NCBI RefSeq assembly: GCF_031177825.1
Contig: NZ_JAPSKE010000007.1
Span: 62,001-126,000 of the forward strand
Length of the DNA: 64,000 nucleotides
Direction of reading: 5' to 3'
Source: Paenibacillus sp.
Lineage (GTDB): Bacteria > Bacillota > Bacilli > Paenibacillales > YIM-B00363
The stretch's first letter is position 1. Every line of letters starts with the position of its first letter. Position numbers and translations under genes: made by a program. Shown here piece after piece: positions 56,840 through 64,000 of the stretch. The notes under the pieces were generated by a model. It was not told the DNA's origin. It saw nothing but the letters and a program-made list of their open reading frames with translations, and did not search any database.

Positions 56840-58012
56840 TTGAACAGACAACTAGCCATCGTGAAGGCGCTCAATGCGCTCTATTATTGCTCGAACGCCG
56901 TGCTGCTGCCGTACTTGCCGTTATATTTCGCCTTCAAAGGATACACCGCCGTCGAAGTCGGCCTGTTGCTTATGGTCGGGCCGTTCGTCGCGATCGTCGC
57001 CCAGCCGGTGTGGGGATACGTCAGCGACCGGTTCCAAACCGTGAAATGGGTGCTCCTGCTGTTATGGTCGCTTCAGCTTCTATGCAGCATCGGCTTGTTC
57101 ACCGCGACGGGCTTTCCGATCACGTTGTTATTCACGACGTTGCTGTATTTCTTTCTTATGCCGTCGTCGCCGTTGTTAGACTCCTTGACGATTCGGTCGG
57201 CGTTCGACGCCGGCGTCAGCTACGGTACGGTGCGGATGTGGGGGTCGATCGGATTTTCGATATTCGCGGCGTTGTCCGGGGCGATGCTGGTCGCGATCGG
57301 CGGCGTCGACAATCTGCAGTGGATATACTGGGGGGTCTGGCTGTTCCCGCTCATGCTGGCCGCGCTGCTGAAGGATGTGAAGGCGTCCGCTCCGCCGATT
57401 ACGCTGCGGTCGTTGTCGACCGTCGTCCGGAGCCGCCCGCTGCTCTGGTTCCTTCTGCTCGTCTTCGTGATGATGCTGCCGCATCGGATGAACGACGGCT
57501 TCCTAGGGCTTCATATGAGCGATTTGGGCGCGAGCGAGCAGATGGTCGGAATGGCGTGGGCGATCGCCGCGCTAAGCGAGGTGCCGACGTTCGCGCTGCT
57601 GCACCGGTACTTGCACAAGGTGCACGAGCTCGCGCTGATCGGCGTCGTTGGGCTGTTGTACGTCGTCCGGTGGATCGTCTACGCGCTGGCGACCGATCCG
57701 CTGCTGCTGCTCGTCATGCAGGCGAGCCACTCGATCACGTACGCGGTGTTCTGGGTGTCCGCGGTCGCTTACGTCGTCCGCATCGTGCCGAACGAGTTCC
57801 GCTCGACGGGCCAATCGATTCTATCGGCGATGTTCGTCGGCGTGACGGGACTGGCGAGCGGTACGCTCGGAGGGTGGATCGAAGGGTGGGGCGGTTACGA
57901 ATCCGCGTATATGATCGGGGCCGTCGTCGCGGGAATCGCGGGCGTCGCCTTCCTGCTCACGCATGCGGCGCAGCGGGGTTCGCTCCGGCGAGGCGGCCAG
58001 GGGACTTCATAG
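56840..58012 (+). CDS. MFS transporter
   Basis: A 390-residue, 12-span major facilitator protein of the LacY/NupG-like (MFS_1_like) type, with 'GPFVAIVAQPVWGYVSDRFQ' as the loop 2-3 signature and 'RMWGSIGFSIFA'. TTG start after AGGATGG. It is convergent with the DUF2512 gene across a shared terminator. Substrate unknown, possibly a sugar or nucleoside. Confidence 0.85.
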   Translation: MNRQLAIVKALNALYYCSNAVLLPYLPLYFAFKGYTAVEVGLLLMVGPFVAIVAQPVWGYVSDRFQTVKWVLLLLWSLQLLCSIGLFTATGFPITLLFTTLLYFFLMPSSPLLDSLTIRSAFDAGVSYGTVRMWGSIGFSIFAALSGAMLVAIGGVDNLQWIYWGVWLFPLMLAALLKDVKASAPPITLRSLSTVVRSRPLLWFLLLVFVMMLPHRMNDGFLGLHMSDLGASEQMVGMAWAIAALSEVPTFALLHRYLHKVHELALIGVVGLLYVVRWIVYALATDPLLLLVMQASHSITYAVFWVSAVAYVVRIVPNEFRSTGQSILSAMFVGVTGLASGTLGGWIEGWGGYESAYMIGAVVAGIAGVAFLLTHAAQRGSLRRGGQGTS

Positions 58013-58026
58013 CGGGTTTGAACAGA

Positions 58027-58060
58027 AAAGAGACCGCCAGGCGAGCCTGACGGTCTCTTT
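58027..58060. terminator. Bidirectional terminator between the MFS and DUF2512 genes
   Basis: AAAGAGACCGCCAGGC / GCCTGACGGTCTCTTT with one mismatch and a two-base loop. Confidence 0.85.
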
Positions 58061-58061
58061 C

Positions 58062-58409
58062 TTACACCTTAACCCGCGGCGAATCGTTCTGCGGCAGCAT
58101 CGTGTGGAACAGCAGCTCTACGGCCGCGACGCCGAGCGCGATCCAGAACGTCTCGCCGAGCGACACGTTCCAGTCGAGGAACGCGCCTACCATCCAGACG
58201 TACACGTACGTCAGTCCGAAGTCCGCGATCGTCGCCGTCAAGTTGTTCGTCGCCGGCAGGATGATGCGGTCGCCGATGAAATAGGCGATGACGGACAAGA
58301 CGACGGCCGCGGCGACCGCTTCCCAGAACGTCACCGTGCCGAACCAGAGCAAGAGCGGAACGACGATGACGCCGTTCAATAAAGCCTTCAAGAGAAATCG
58401 AAGCAACAT
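58062..58409 (-). CDS. DUF2512 membrane protein (YndM family)
   Basis: A 115-residue protein with four membrane spans; 'AYFIGDRIILPATNNLTATI' near residue 42 and 'ADFGLTYVYVWM' are family signatures. GGAGG precedes the ATG. Common in spore-forming Bacillales; function unknown. Confidence 0.85.
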   Translation of the reverse strand: MLLRFLLKALLNGVIVVPLLLWFGTVTFWEAVAAAVVLSVIAYFIGDRIILPATNNLTATIADFGLTYVYVWMVGAFLDWNVSLGETFWIALGVAAVELLFHTMLPQNDSPRVKV

Positions 58410-58477
58410 GCGAGCGTCCTCCTTGGAGTGTTCGACATATCTTCAATGTTCCACTCCGAAGCCGACGTTATGCCGGG

Positions 58478-58509
58478 AAAAAATAGGGGCCGCTCCCATG
58501 GAGCGGCCC
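58478..58509 (-). terminator. Terminator of the nucleoside importer operon
   Basis: Minus strand GGGCCGCTCC / GGAGCGGCCC stem followed by CTATTTTTT. Confidence 0.85.
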
Positions 58510-58518
58510 AATTTGCGG

Positions 58519-59472
58519 TTATCGGGAGCCCTTCTCGTACGGAACGCCCGACGCCAGCGGCGCCGTAGCGCGTCCGATGAAGGACACGAGCACGATCAAG
58601 GTCAGCGCATACGGCAGCATGGAGATGATGTCCAGCGGCACGTGGCCGAGCCCGATGTACGGAAGCAAAAACTTGACGGCGGTCACGACGCCGAAGAAGG
58701 CCGCAGCCGCGACGGCGCCGATCGGGTGCCACTTGCCGAAGATGAGCGCCGCCAGGGCGATGTAGCCTTGGCCCGCCACCGTCGAATGCGAGAAGCTCGC
58801 CGTCGTCGTGAGCGCCAGCGTCGCGCCGCCCATGGCGGCGAACGCGCCGCTCGTCAGCACGGCCATGTAGCGGACGAGGTAGACGTTGACGCCGGCCGTA
58901 TCGGCCGCCTTCGGGTGTTCCCCGACGGCGCGGATCCGAAGGCCCCACGGCGTCTTGAACAAGATGTACCACGTGACGAGCATGAGCGCGAGCGCGATAT
59001 ACGTCGTCGGATACGCCTCGAAGAACGCGTGCCCGAAAAACGGGATGTCCGAAAGGAGCGGAATTTGCACTTTCGAGATCATGAAACTCGTGCCGCCGCT
59101 CGCCAGGTTCGGCGATTGGCCTTGGCCGTCGAAGATCAGCTTGGTAAGGTACAAGCCGAGTCCGACCGCGAGGAAGTTGAGCGCCACCCCGCTGATCGTC
59201 TGGTCGGCCTTATACGTGACGGATGCGACGGCATGCGGCAGGGCGAAGATCGCGCCCGCGACGGCCGCGGCGACGAAGCCGATCCATGGCGAGCCGGCGA
59301 AGTAGGTGACGACCGCGCCGGTGAAGGCGCCGATCGTCATCATGCCTTCGATGGCGATGTTGACGACGCCGGACCGCTCGGACCAGAGGCCGCCGAGCGC
59401 GCCGAACATAAGCGCCGTAGCGTACACGAGGGTGATATGAATCAGGTCGCTGCCGATATCCCAGCCGCTCAT
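58519..59472 (-). CDS. nupQ: Nucleoside ABC transporter permease, NupQ-type
   Basis: A 317-residue permease of the BMP-type (branched-chain-like) family with about eight to ten spans; 'GLWSERSGVVNIAIEGMM' near residue 27 and 'GVNVYLVRYMAVL' are typical. Directly follows the first permease gene. With NupN, NupO and NupP it should import nucleosides; guanosine is the ligand of the characterised Bacillus system. Confidence 0.9.
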   Translation of the reverse strand: MSGWDIGSDLIHITLVYATALMFGALGGLWSERSGVVNIAIEGMMTIGAFTGAVVTYFAGSPWIGFVAAAVAGAIFALPHAVASVTYKADQTISGVALNFLAVGLGLYLTKLIFDGQGQSPNLASGGTSFMISKVQIPLLSDIPFFGHAFFEAYPTTYIALALMLVTWYILFKTPWGLRIRAVGEHPKAADTAGVNVYLVRYMAVLTSGAFAAMGGATLALTTTASFSHSTVAGQGYIALAALIFGKWHPIGAVAAAAFFGVVTAVKFLLPYIGLGHVPLDIISMLPYALTLIVLVSFIGRATAPLASGVPYEKGSR

Positions 59473-60546
59473 CTAGGCCGCCTCCTTCCGCTGCTTCCGG
59501 CCGCGAAACCAGCGCGTCACCGGCTTAATGATGCCGCTCGCCGCCAGGAAGAAGATTATCAATGCGATGACGATGTTGACGAGCTCCGGCGGCACGTTCG
59601 CGCCGAACTTCATGCCGGCGGCTCCGAACGTTAGGATGCCCATCAGGACGGCGCCTAGCACGGTGCCGAACGCGGCCGTGCCGCCGATCATGGCGACGGC
59701 GATGCCTTGGAAGCCGTACCCCGGCGATACCGTAAGGACGGATTGGTAATGGAACACGCCGAGCACTTCGACGGCGCCGGCGATGCCGGCGAACGCGCCG
59801 CTGATCGCCATCGCCCGGACGATGCCGCCGTTGACGTTCATGCCGGCGTATTGCGCGGCATGCCGATTGAAGCCGACCGCTCGCAGCTCGAAGCCGCCTT
59901 TCGTCCGGAACAAGTAATAATGAAAGAACACGGCGCAGAGCAGCGCGATGACGAAGCCGAAGCTGAGCCGCGCGTTGCTGAACAGCTCGGTGACGAACGG
60001 AATGTTCAAATACGACGTCTCCGCGACGGCGACCGAACGCTGCTGGCCGGCCGGCAGGAAGAACGTCTTGACCATGTAGTTCACGAAGAAGAGCGCGATC
60101 CAGTTGAGCATGATCGACGTGATGACTTCGTGAACGCCGCGCTTCGCCTTGGCGTAGCCGACGAGGGCGCCCCAGAACGCGCCCGCCAGCGCGCCGGCGG
60201 CGACGGCCGCGGCGGCGTGCAGCACCGTCGGCAGGAACGTCCATTCGACGCCGACGTAGAGCGACGCCAACGAGCCGACGAGAAACTGCCCTTCGGCGCC
60301 GATGTTGAACAGGCCCGTCCGGAACGCGAAGGCGACGGCGAGACCCGTCAGGATGAGCGGCGTAATTTGGCGAATCGTCTCTCCGAAGTTGTACATGCTG
60401 CCGAACGCCTTATTGAGCAGCGCGAGGTAAGCGGCGATCGGATCGTAGCCGCCGAGCAGCATGATGATCGCGCCGAGCGCGAGGCCGAGAACGATGGCGA
60501 TCAGCGGCAGGAAGAAGACGTCGGTATTTCGTTCTTTCGAGTTCAT
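59473..60546 (-). CDS. nupP: Nucleoside ABC transporter permease, NupP-type
   Basis: A 357-residue membrane permease with 'AFRTGLFNIGAEGQFLVG' and 'GFQGIAVAMIGGTAAFG' of the BMP importer family. Its start overlaps the end of the ATPase gene by four bases and it abuts nupQ, so all three are coupled. Confidence 0.9.
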   Translation of the reverse strand: MNSKERNTDVFFLPLIAIVLGLALGAIIMLLGGYDPIAAYLALLNKAFGSMYNFGETIRQITPLILTGLAVAFAFRTGLFNIGAEGQFLVGSLASLYVGVEWTFLPTVLHAAAAVAAGALAGAFWGALVGYAKAKRGVHEVITSIMLNWIALFFVNYMVKTFFLPAGQQRSVAVAETSYLNIPFVTELFSNARLSFGFVIALLCAVFFHYYLFRTKGGFELRAVGFNRHAAQYAGMNVNGGIVRAMAISGAFAGIAGAVEVLGVFHYQSVLTVSPGYGFQGIAVAMIGGTAAFGTVLGAVLMGILTFGAAGMKFGANVPPELVNIVIALIIFFLAASGIIKPVTRWFRGRKQRKEAA

Positions 60547-62084
60547 CGCGCCGCTCCCTCCTTCGCGTTCGCGCCGGCCATCATGAGACCGAGCTCCTTC
60601 TCGTCCGTCTTCGACGGCTCGACGATGCCGACCAGCTTTCCTTCATAGATGACGCCGATCCGGTCGGACAGCGACATGATCTCTTCCAATTCGAGCGAGA
60701 TCAGCAATACCGCCTTGCCTTGATCCCGCTGCTCGACGAGCCGGCGATGAATGAATTCGATCGCGCCGACGTCGAGTCCCCGCGTCGGCTGCGCCGCGAT
60801 CAGCACGTCCGGATTCGCGTCGACCTCGCGGGCGATGATGATCTTCTGCTGATTGCCGCCGGAGAGCGCGCGCGCCTTCGTCCGTTCGTCGGGCGTACGC
60901 ACGTCGAACTGGCGGATGAGTTCCCGCGCCTTCTCGTAAATTCGGCCGTACTGGAGCAGGCCGGACTTCAAGAACTTCGGGGCGTAATAATCCTTCAGCG
61001 CCATGTTTTCCCCGATGTCGAAGTCGAGCACGAGGCCGCGCTTGTGGCGGTCCTCCGGAATGTACCCTACGCCCGCTTCGGAGATCGAGCGAGGGGAGGC
61101 GCCGGCGATCGGCTTCCCCTTCAGAAGCACTTCGCCGCGGGTCGGCTTCGAGAGTCCCGTGAGCACTTCGACGAGCTCCTTCTGGCCGTTGCCGTCGACG
61201 CCCGCGATGCCGAAAATTTCGCCCGCGCGCAGCTCGAACGACAGCCCGTCCAACGCTTTGACGCCGCGGGCGTCGGCGAGCGTGACGTTCCGCACCTCGA
61301 GCATCGTCTCGGAGTAAACCGTCTCCTTCTTCTGAACCTGGAAGCTGACTTCGCGACCGACCATCTTCTCGGCCAGTTCGTCGGGATTGCTTCCCGCGAC
61401 GGGCAGCGAGTCGATGACCTTGCCGCGGCGAATGATCGTCACCGTGTCGCAAACCTGCATGATTTCCTTGAGCTTATGCGTAATGAGGATAATCGTCTTG
61501 CCCGAAGCGACCAGCGACTTCATGATCGCCAGCAGTTCCTGGATTTCTTGCGGGGTAAGGACGGCGGTCGGTTCGTCGAAAATGAGAATGTCGGCGCCGC
61601 GATACAACGTTTTCAAAATTTCCACGCGTTGCTGCTGTCCGACGGAGATGTCCTCGATCAGGGCGTCGGGATCGACGGCGAGGCCGTATTTCTGCGACAG
61701 CGCCCGCACTTCCTCGGCGGCTTTGCGCTGGTCGAGCTGAATGCCGTTCTTCGTCTTCTCCGCGCCTAACATGATGTTTTCCGTGACGGTAAAGTTATGG
61801 ACGAGCATGAAGTGCTGATGGACCATGCCGATGCCGAGCTCGCCGGCGACGTTCGGATTCGCAATGGCGACCGGCTTCTCGTGAATCCGGATTTCGCCTT
61901 CGTCGGGCTGATACAAACCGAACAAGATGTTCATCAGCGTCGACTTGCCGGCGCCGTTCTCGCCGAGCAGCGCGTGGATGCTGCCCTTCTTCACGCGCAG
62001 ATGGATATCGTCGTTCGCGACGATTCCGGGAAACCGCTTCGTAATGCCGATCATCTCGACTACGAAATTCGGCGTTTGGGTCAT
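60543..62084 (-). CDS. nupO: Nucleoside ABC transporter ATPase, NupO-type (duplicated ABC domains)
   Basis: A 513-residue protein with two ABC domains in tandem. The first has an intact Walker A ('GENGAGKS'), 'SVGQQQRVEI' signature and Walker B ('LIFDEPTAVL'). The second is degenerate at Walker A ('GVDGNGQKEL') but keeps 'LSGGNQQKIIIAREV'. This is the normal layout of sugar/nucleoside RbsA-like ATPases. The ATG at 62084 has AGGGGTGA upstream; the longer frame lacks a site. Confidence 0.93.
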   Translation of the reverse strand: MTQTPNFVVEMIGITKRFPGIVANDDIHLRVKKGSIHALLGENGAGKSTLMNILFGLYQPDEGEIRIHEKPVAIANPNVAGELGIGMVHQHFMLVHNFTVTENIMLGAEKTKNGIQLDQRKAAEEVRALSQKYGLAVDPDALIEDISVGQQQRVEILKTLYRGADILIFDEPTAVLTPQEIQELLAIMKSLVASGKTIILITHKLKEIMQVCDTVTIIRRGKVIDSLPVAGSNPDELAEKMVGREVSFQVQKKETVYSETMLEVRNVTLADARGVKALDGLSFELRAGEIFGIAGVDGNGQKELVEVLTGLSKPTRGEVLLKGKPIAGASPRSISEAGVGYIPEDRHKRGLVLDFDIGENMALKDYYAPKFLKSGLLQYGRIYEKARELIRQFDVRTPDERTKARALSGGNQQKIIIAREVDANPDVLIAAQPTRGLDVGAIEFIHRRLVEQRDQGKAVLLISLELEEIMSLSDRIGVIYEGKLVGIVEPSKTDEKELGLMMAGANAKEGAAR

Positions 62085-62154
62085 TCGAGTTTCACCCCTA
62101 GAACATACAAGAATCGATTCGTTGCGCGTTACCTGTGAAGCCATTGTAACAAAC

Positions 62155-62182
62155 AAAAAGGCTAGCGCAAACTAGCCTTTTT
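62155..62182. terminator. Hairpin terminator between nupN and nupO
   Basis: AAAAAGGCTAG / CTAGCCTTTTT with a six-base loop, symmetric A and T runs. It lies in the 136 bp gap between nupN and nupO. Confidence 0.85.
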
Positions 62183-62220
62183 GCCAAATGGATTCTTATG
62201 GAATTGCGTGCCGGAGCCGA

Positions 62221-63288
62221 TTATTCGGCCGGCGTTTCCGGTACGACGATTTCGCCGTTCTTGATCTTGTCGCTGAACTCTTGCACCTTCGCGAGCACGT
62301 CCGCCGGAACGTTCGGGTTGTTCTCCGGAAGGCCCACGCCGTTCTCCGCGATGCCGAGGTTCACGATGCCCGGCGCGAAAGTGCCGTCTACGAGCGATTG
62401 GGATACCGTCTGCATCGCTTGGTCGACGCGCTTCATCATCGACGTCAGCGTAATTTCGTTGCCGAACGTGATCGACTGATCTTTGTCTACGCCGATAACC
62501 CAGACGTTCTTGCCTGCGGCCTTTTGCTCTTGCGCTTCGTTAAATACGCCGTCGCCCGTCGCGCCGGCCGCGTGGAAGATGATGTCCGCGCCTTGGTTAT
62601 ACATCGTCGCTGCAGCGGCTTTCCCTTGGTCGGCCGCCGCGAAGGAGCCCGTGTAGTTCTCGATGACTTCCGCGTCCGGATTGACGGCTTCGATTCCTGC
62701 GCGGAAGCCCGCTTCGAAACGCTGGATGACCGGGATGTCGATGCCGCCGACGAAGCCGATCTTGTTCGACTCGGTCATGAGACCCGCGACGACGCCGACG
62801 AGGAAGGCGCCCTCATGCTCTTTGAACGTTACGGATGCGACGTTCGGAGCGTCGACGACGCCGTCGATGATCGCGAATTTCGCGTCCGGGTTTTGGTTCG
62901 CGACTTCGAGCATCGCGTCTTGAAGCAGGAAGCCGATCCCCCAGATCAGGTCCCAGCCTTCTTGCACGAATTGGTTCAGGTTCGGGATGTAGTCCGAATC
63001 TTGCGCGGACTGCAAGTAGTTGTATTCAACGCCGGATGCGTCCCCGAACGCCTTCAAGCCTTCCCAAGCGGACTGGTTGAACGAGTTGTCGTTGACGCCG
63101 CCGAAGTCCGTAACCATGCCGATCTTTACGTCGCTCTTCGCCGGTTCTTCGGCTGCAGGAGCTTCGGCTGCCGGCGTTTCGGCCGCAGGCGTTTCGTCCG
63201 CCGGCGGTTCGGCGTTGCCGCCGCCGCAAGCCGCGAGCATCGTCGCCGCGAGCGTGAAAATCATCGTAAGCGATAGCCATTTTTTCAT
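62221..63288 (-). CDS. nupN: Nucleoside-binding lipoprotein, BMP family (NupN-type)
   Basis: A 355-residue BMP-family lipoprotein. Lipobox LAAC gives C21, then a Glu/Ala/Pro linker. 'GMVTDFGGVNDNSFNQSAWE' and 'DIIFHAAGATGDGVF' are the ligand-binding family marks. The ATG before 'KKWLSL' is chosen over one 9 bases upstream, which is too close to GGGGGT. It captures the nucleoside outside the cell for NupOPQ. Confidence 0.92.
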   Translation of the reverse strand: MKKWLSLTMIFTLAATMLAACGGGNAEPPADETPAAETPAAEAPAAEEPAKSDVKIGMVTDFGGVNDNSFNQSAWEGLKAFGDASGVEYNYLQSAQDSDYIPNLNQFVQEGWDLIWGIGFLLQDAMLEVANQNPDAKFAIIDGVVDAPNVASVTFKEHEGAFLVGVVAGLMTESNKIGFVGGIDIPVIQRFEAGFRAGIEAVNPDAEVIENYTGSFAAADQGKAAAATMYNQGADIIFHAAGATGDGVFNEAQEQKAAGKNVWVIGVDKDQSITFGNEITLTSMMKRVDQAMQTVSQSLVDGTFAPGIVNLGIAENGVGLPENNPNVPADVLAKVQEFSDKIKNGEIVVPETPAE

Positions 63289-63696
63289 TGAAACCATTAC
63301 CCCCGTTTTAGAAAATATGAAAATTTTGGTTAAGCACATGAGTTGGAGTCGTTCTCGGAAAAGCTACCTACATGATTCGCCGCTATGTAAGCAATTATGC
63401 GAAAAAGAGTGGTTCACACCTCCTGATTCGATGGTAATGCAATGGGAACAACAATGATTTGTACAGTGGTTATTATACTATACATTTTTTCTTTTACAAG
63501 AACGGAAAGTCGACAGCATTCGAGAAAAAAATAAGGGAAAATACGTACAATCATCGTTAAACTTTCAGGAACGTTCGCCTTTTCCCTATTTTCGACTCGC
63601 AATTGACCTGTGGTTAGTCTCGGCGGCGCAAAAAACGCCCCGGAAAGCCTACGCGTTCACGTCAGGCGCATGTCATTCAAGGCGGATTCGTGAACG
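63289..63696. other. Gene-free 408 bp upstream of nupN
   Basis: It holds the nupN promoter (63472-63499) and a leader of about 180 bases with an isolated AGGAGG (63419-63424). Upstream lie an AT-rich stretch and an inverted repeat (ACGTTCACG / CGTGAACGCGT type, near 63640-63690) after the end of the YitT-type gene. No purine riboswitch core was recognised. Confidence 0.6.
63472..63499 (-). promoter_or_regulatory. Promoter of nupN
   Basis: Minus strand TTGTAA (63499-63494) and TATAAT (63477-63472), 16-base spacer, with a transcript start about 175 bases before nupN. Confidence 0.65.
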
Positions 63697-64000
63697 TTAT
63701 TCTCTGCGGAACAAGCCCATGACGCCTACCGTCTCGACCATATTGACGAACGCGTTCGGGTCGATGTCCCGCACCGTCTTGAGCAATCCTTGGAGCTCGT
63801 AACGCGTCGTAACCGTCATGAGCATATGGTTCTCGCTCTGGGAATATCCGCCCTGCGTCTTGATGACGGTGACGCCGCGCGGGACGGACAGCAGCTTCGC
63901 GAGCATCTCGTCTTTCTTGGTCGAGACGATGAACGCCGTAATTTTCACATGCCTCGTATGCACGACGTCGATCACCTTGCCGGTGACAAAGATCGAGACG
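63697..64000 (-). CDS. YitT/DUF2179 family membrane protein, C-terminal part (continues past the window)
   Basis: The visible ~101 residues are the cytoplasmic DUF2179 domain that ends YitT-family proteins: 'GKVIDVVHTRHVKITAFIVS', 'RGVTVIKTQGGYS' and 'MTVTTRYELQGLLKTVRDID'. The frame is open to the window end, so the membrane-spanning N-terminus is outside. Function of the family is not established. Confidence 0.82.
   Translation of the reverse strand, partial: VSIFVTGKVIDVVHTRHVKITAFIVSTKKDEMLAKLLSVPRGVTVIKTQGGYSQSENHMLMTVTTRYELQGLLKTVRDIDPNAFVNMVETVGVMGLFRRE

Noticed and set aside
63289..63465. Purine riboswitch before the nucleoside importer
   Set aside because: The conserved three-way-junction core of purine aptamers was not found on either strand; only a long leader with an orphan ribosome site is visible.

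Overview
The window looks like chromosome from a high-GC, endospore-forming member of the Paenibacillaceae (a Paenibacillus or Cohnella type organism). The reasons are a gerA-type germination operon, an lpl/ytc-type oligosaccharide importer with membrane-bound AraC sensors, a DUF2600 tetraprenyl-beta-curcumene synthase, DUF2512 and DUF2179 membrane proteins, strong AGGAGG ribosome sites with frequent TTG/GTG starts, and intergenic palindromic repeats. No rRNA, tRNA, CRISPR array, prophage or intact transposase was seen.

Bases 1-26,800 are a carbohydrate-use region. It starts inside an AraC-type regulator, then has a BNR sialidase-like protein with a DapA/NanA-fold lyase, a 0.33 kb MITE-like element, a cupin-AraC regulator, a GH29-GH35 pair, a second GH29, an LplB/LplC/LplA-type ABC importer (two permeases and a lipoprotein) and a membrane AraC sensor. 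Next comes a LacI repressor divergent from a tight five-gene operon (GH3, GH38, GH125, GH18, sugar isomerase) with a promoter and a LacI-type operator in the intergenic space. An esterase closes the region. None of the visible glycosidases has an export signal, so the picture is import of pre-cut oligosaccharides followed by cytoplasmic trimming of fucosyl, galactosyl, mannosyl and beta-GlcNAc/beta-glucosyl linkages, as would suit N-glycan- or mannan-like substrates. The actual substrate is an inference.

Bases 26,980-31,930 hold the complete pyruvate dehydrogenase operon pdhABCD with a terminator. Bases 32,000-37,600 hold a secreted unknown protein, an AraC regulator divergent from a DUF4091 glycosidase-like protein, and a lipoprotein serpin with an inhibitory-type reactive loop. 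Bases 37,900-42,060 hold a small membrane protein facing a germinant receptor operon in the order gerAA-gerAC-gerAB.

Bases 42,200-58,500 are a mixed housekeeping region: oligoendopeptidase F, a pyruvate oxidase-like TPP enzyme, a chemotaxis receptor, a methyltransferase, a four-copy 51 bp repeat array, a nitroreductase with a clear promoter and operator, two unknown genes leading into a sesquarterpene synthase, a phosphofructokinase, a MOP/MATE-like transporter, a DUF4015 glycosidase-like protein, an MFS transporter and a DUF2512 protein. Bases 58,500-63,300 hold a nupNOPQ-type nucleoside importer with a hairpin between the binding protein and the ATPase. The window ends inside a YitT/DUF2179 membrane protein gene.

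Gene starts were chosen from ribosome binding sites and may differ from the longest open frame. Nothing could be searched, so family names rest on recognised motifs.
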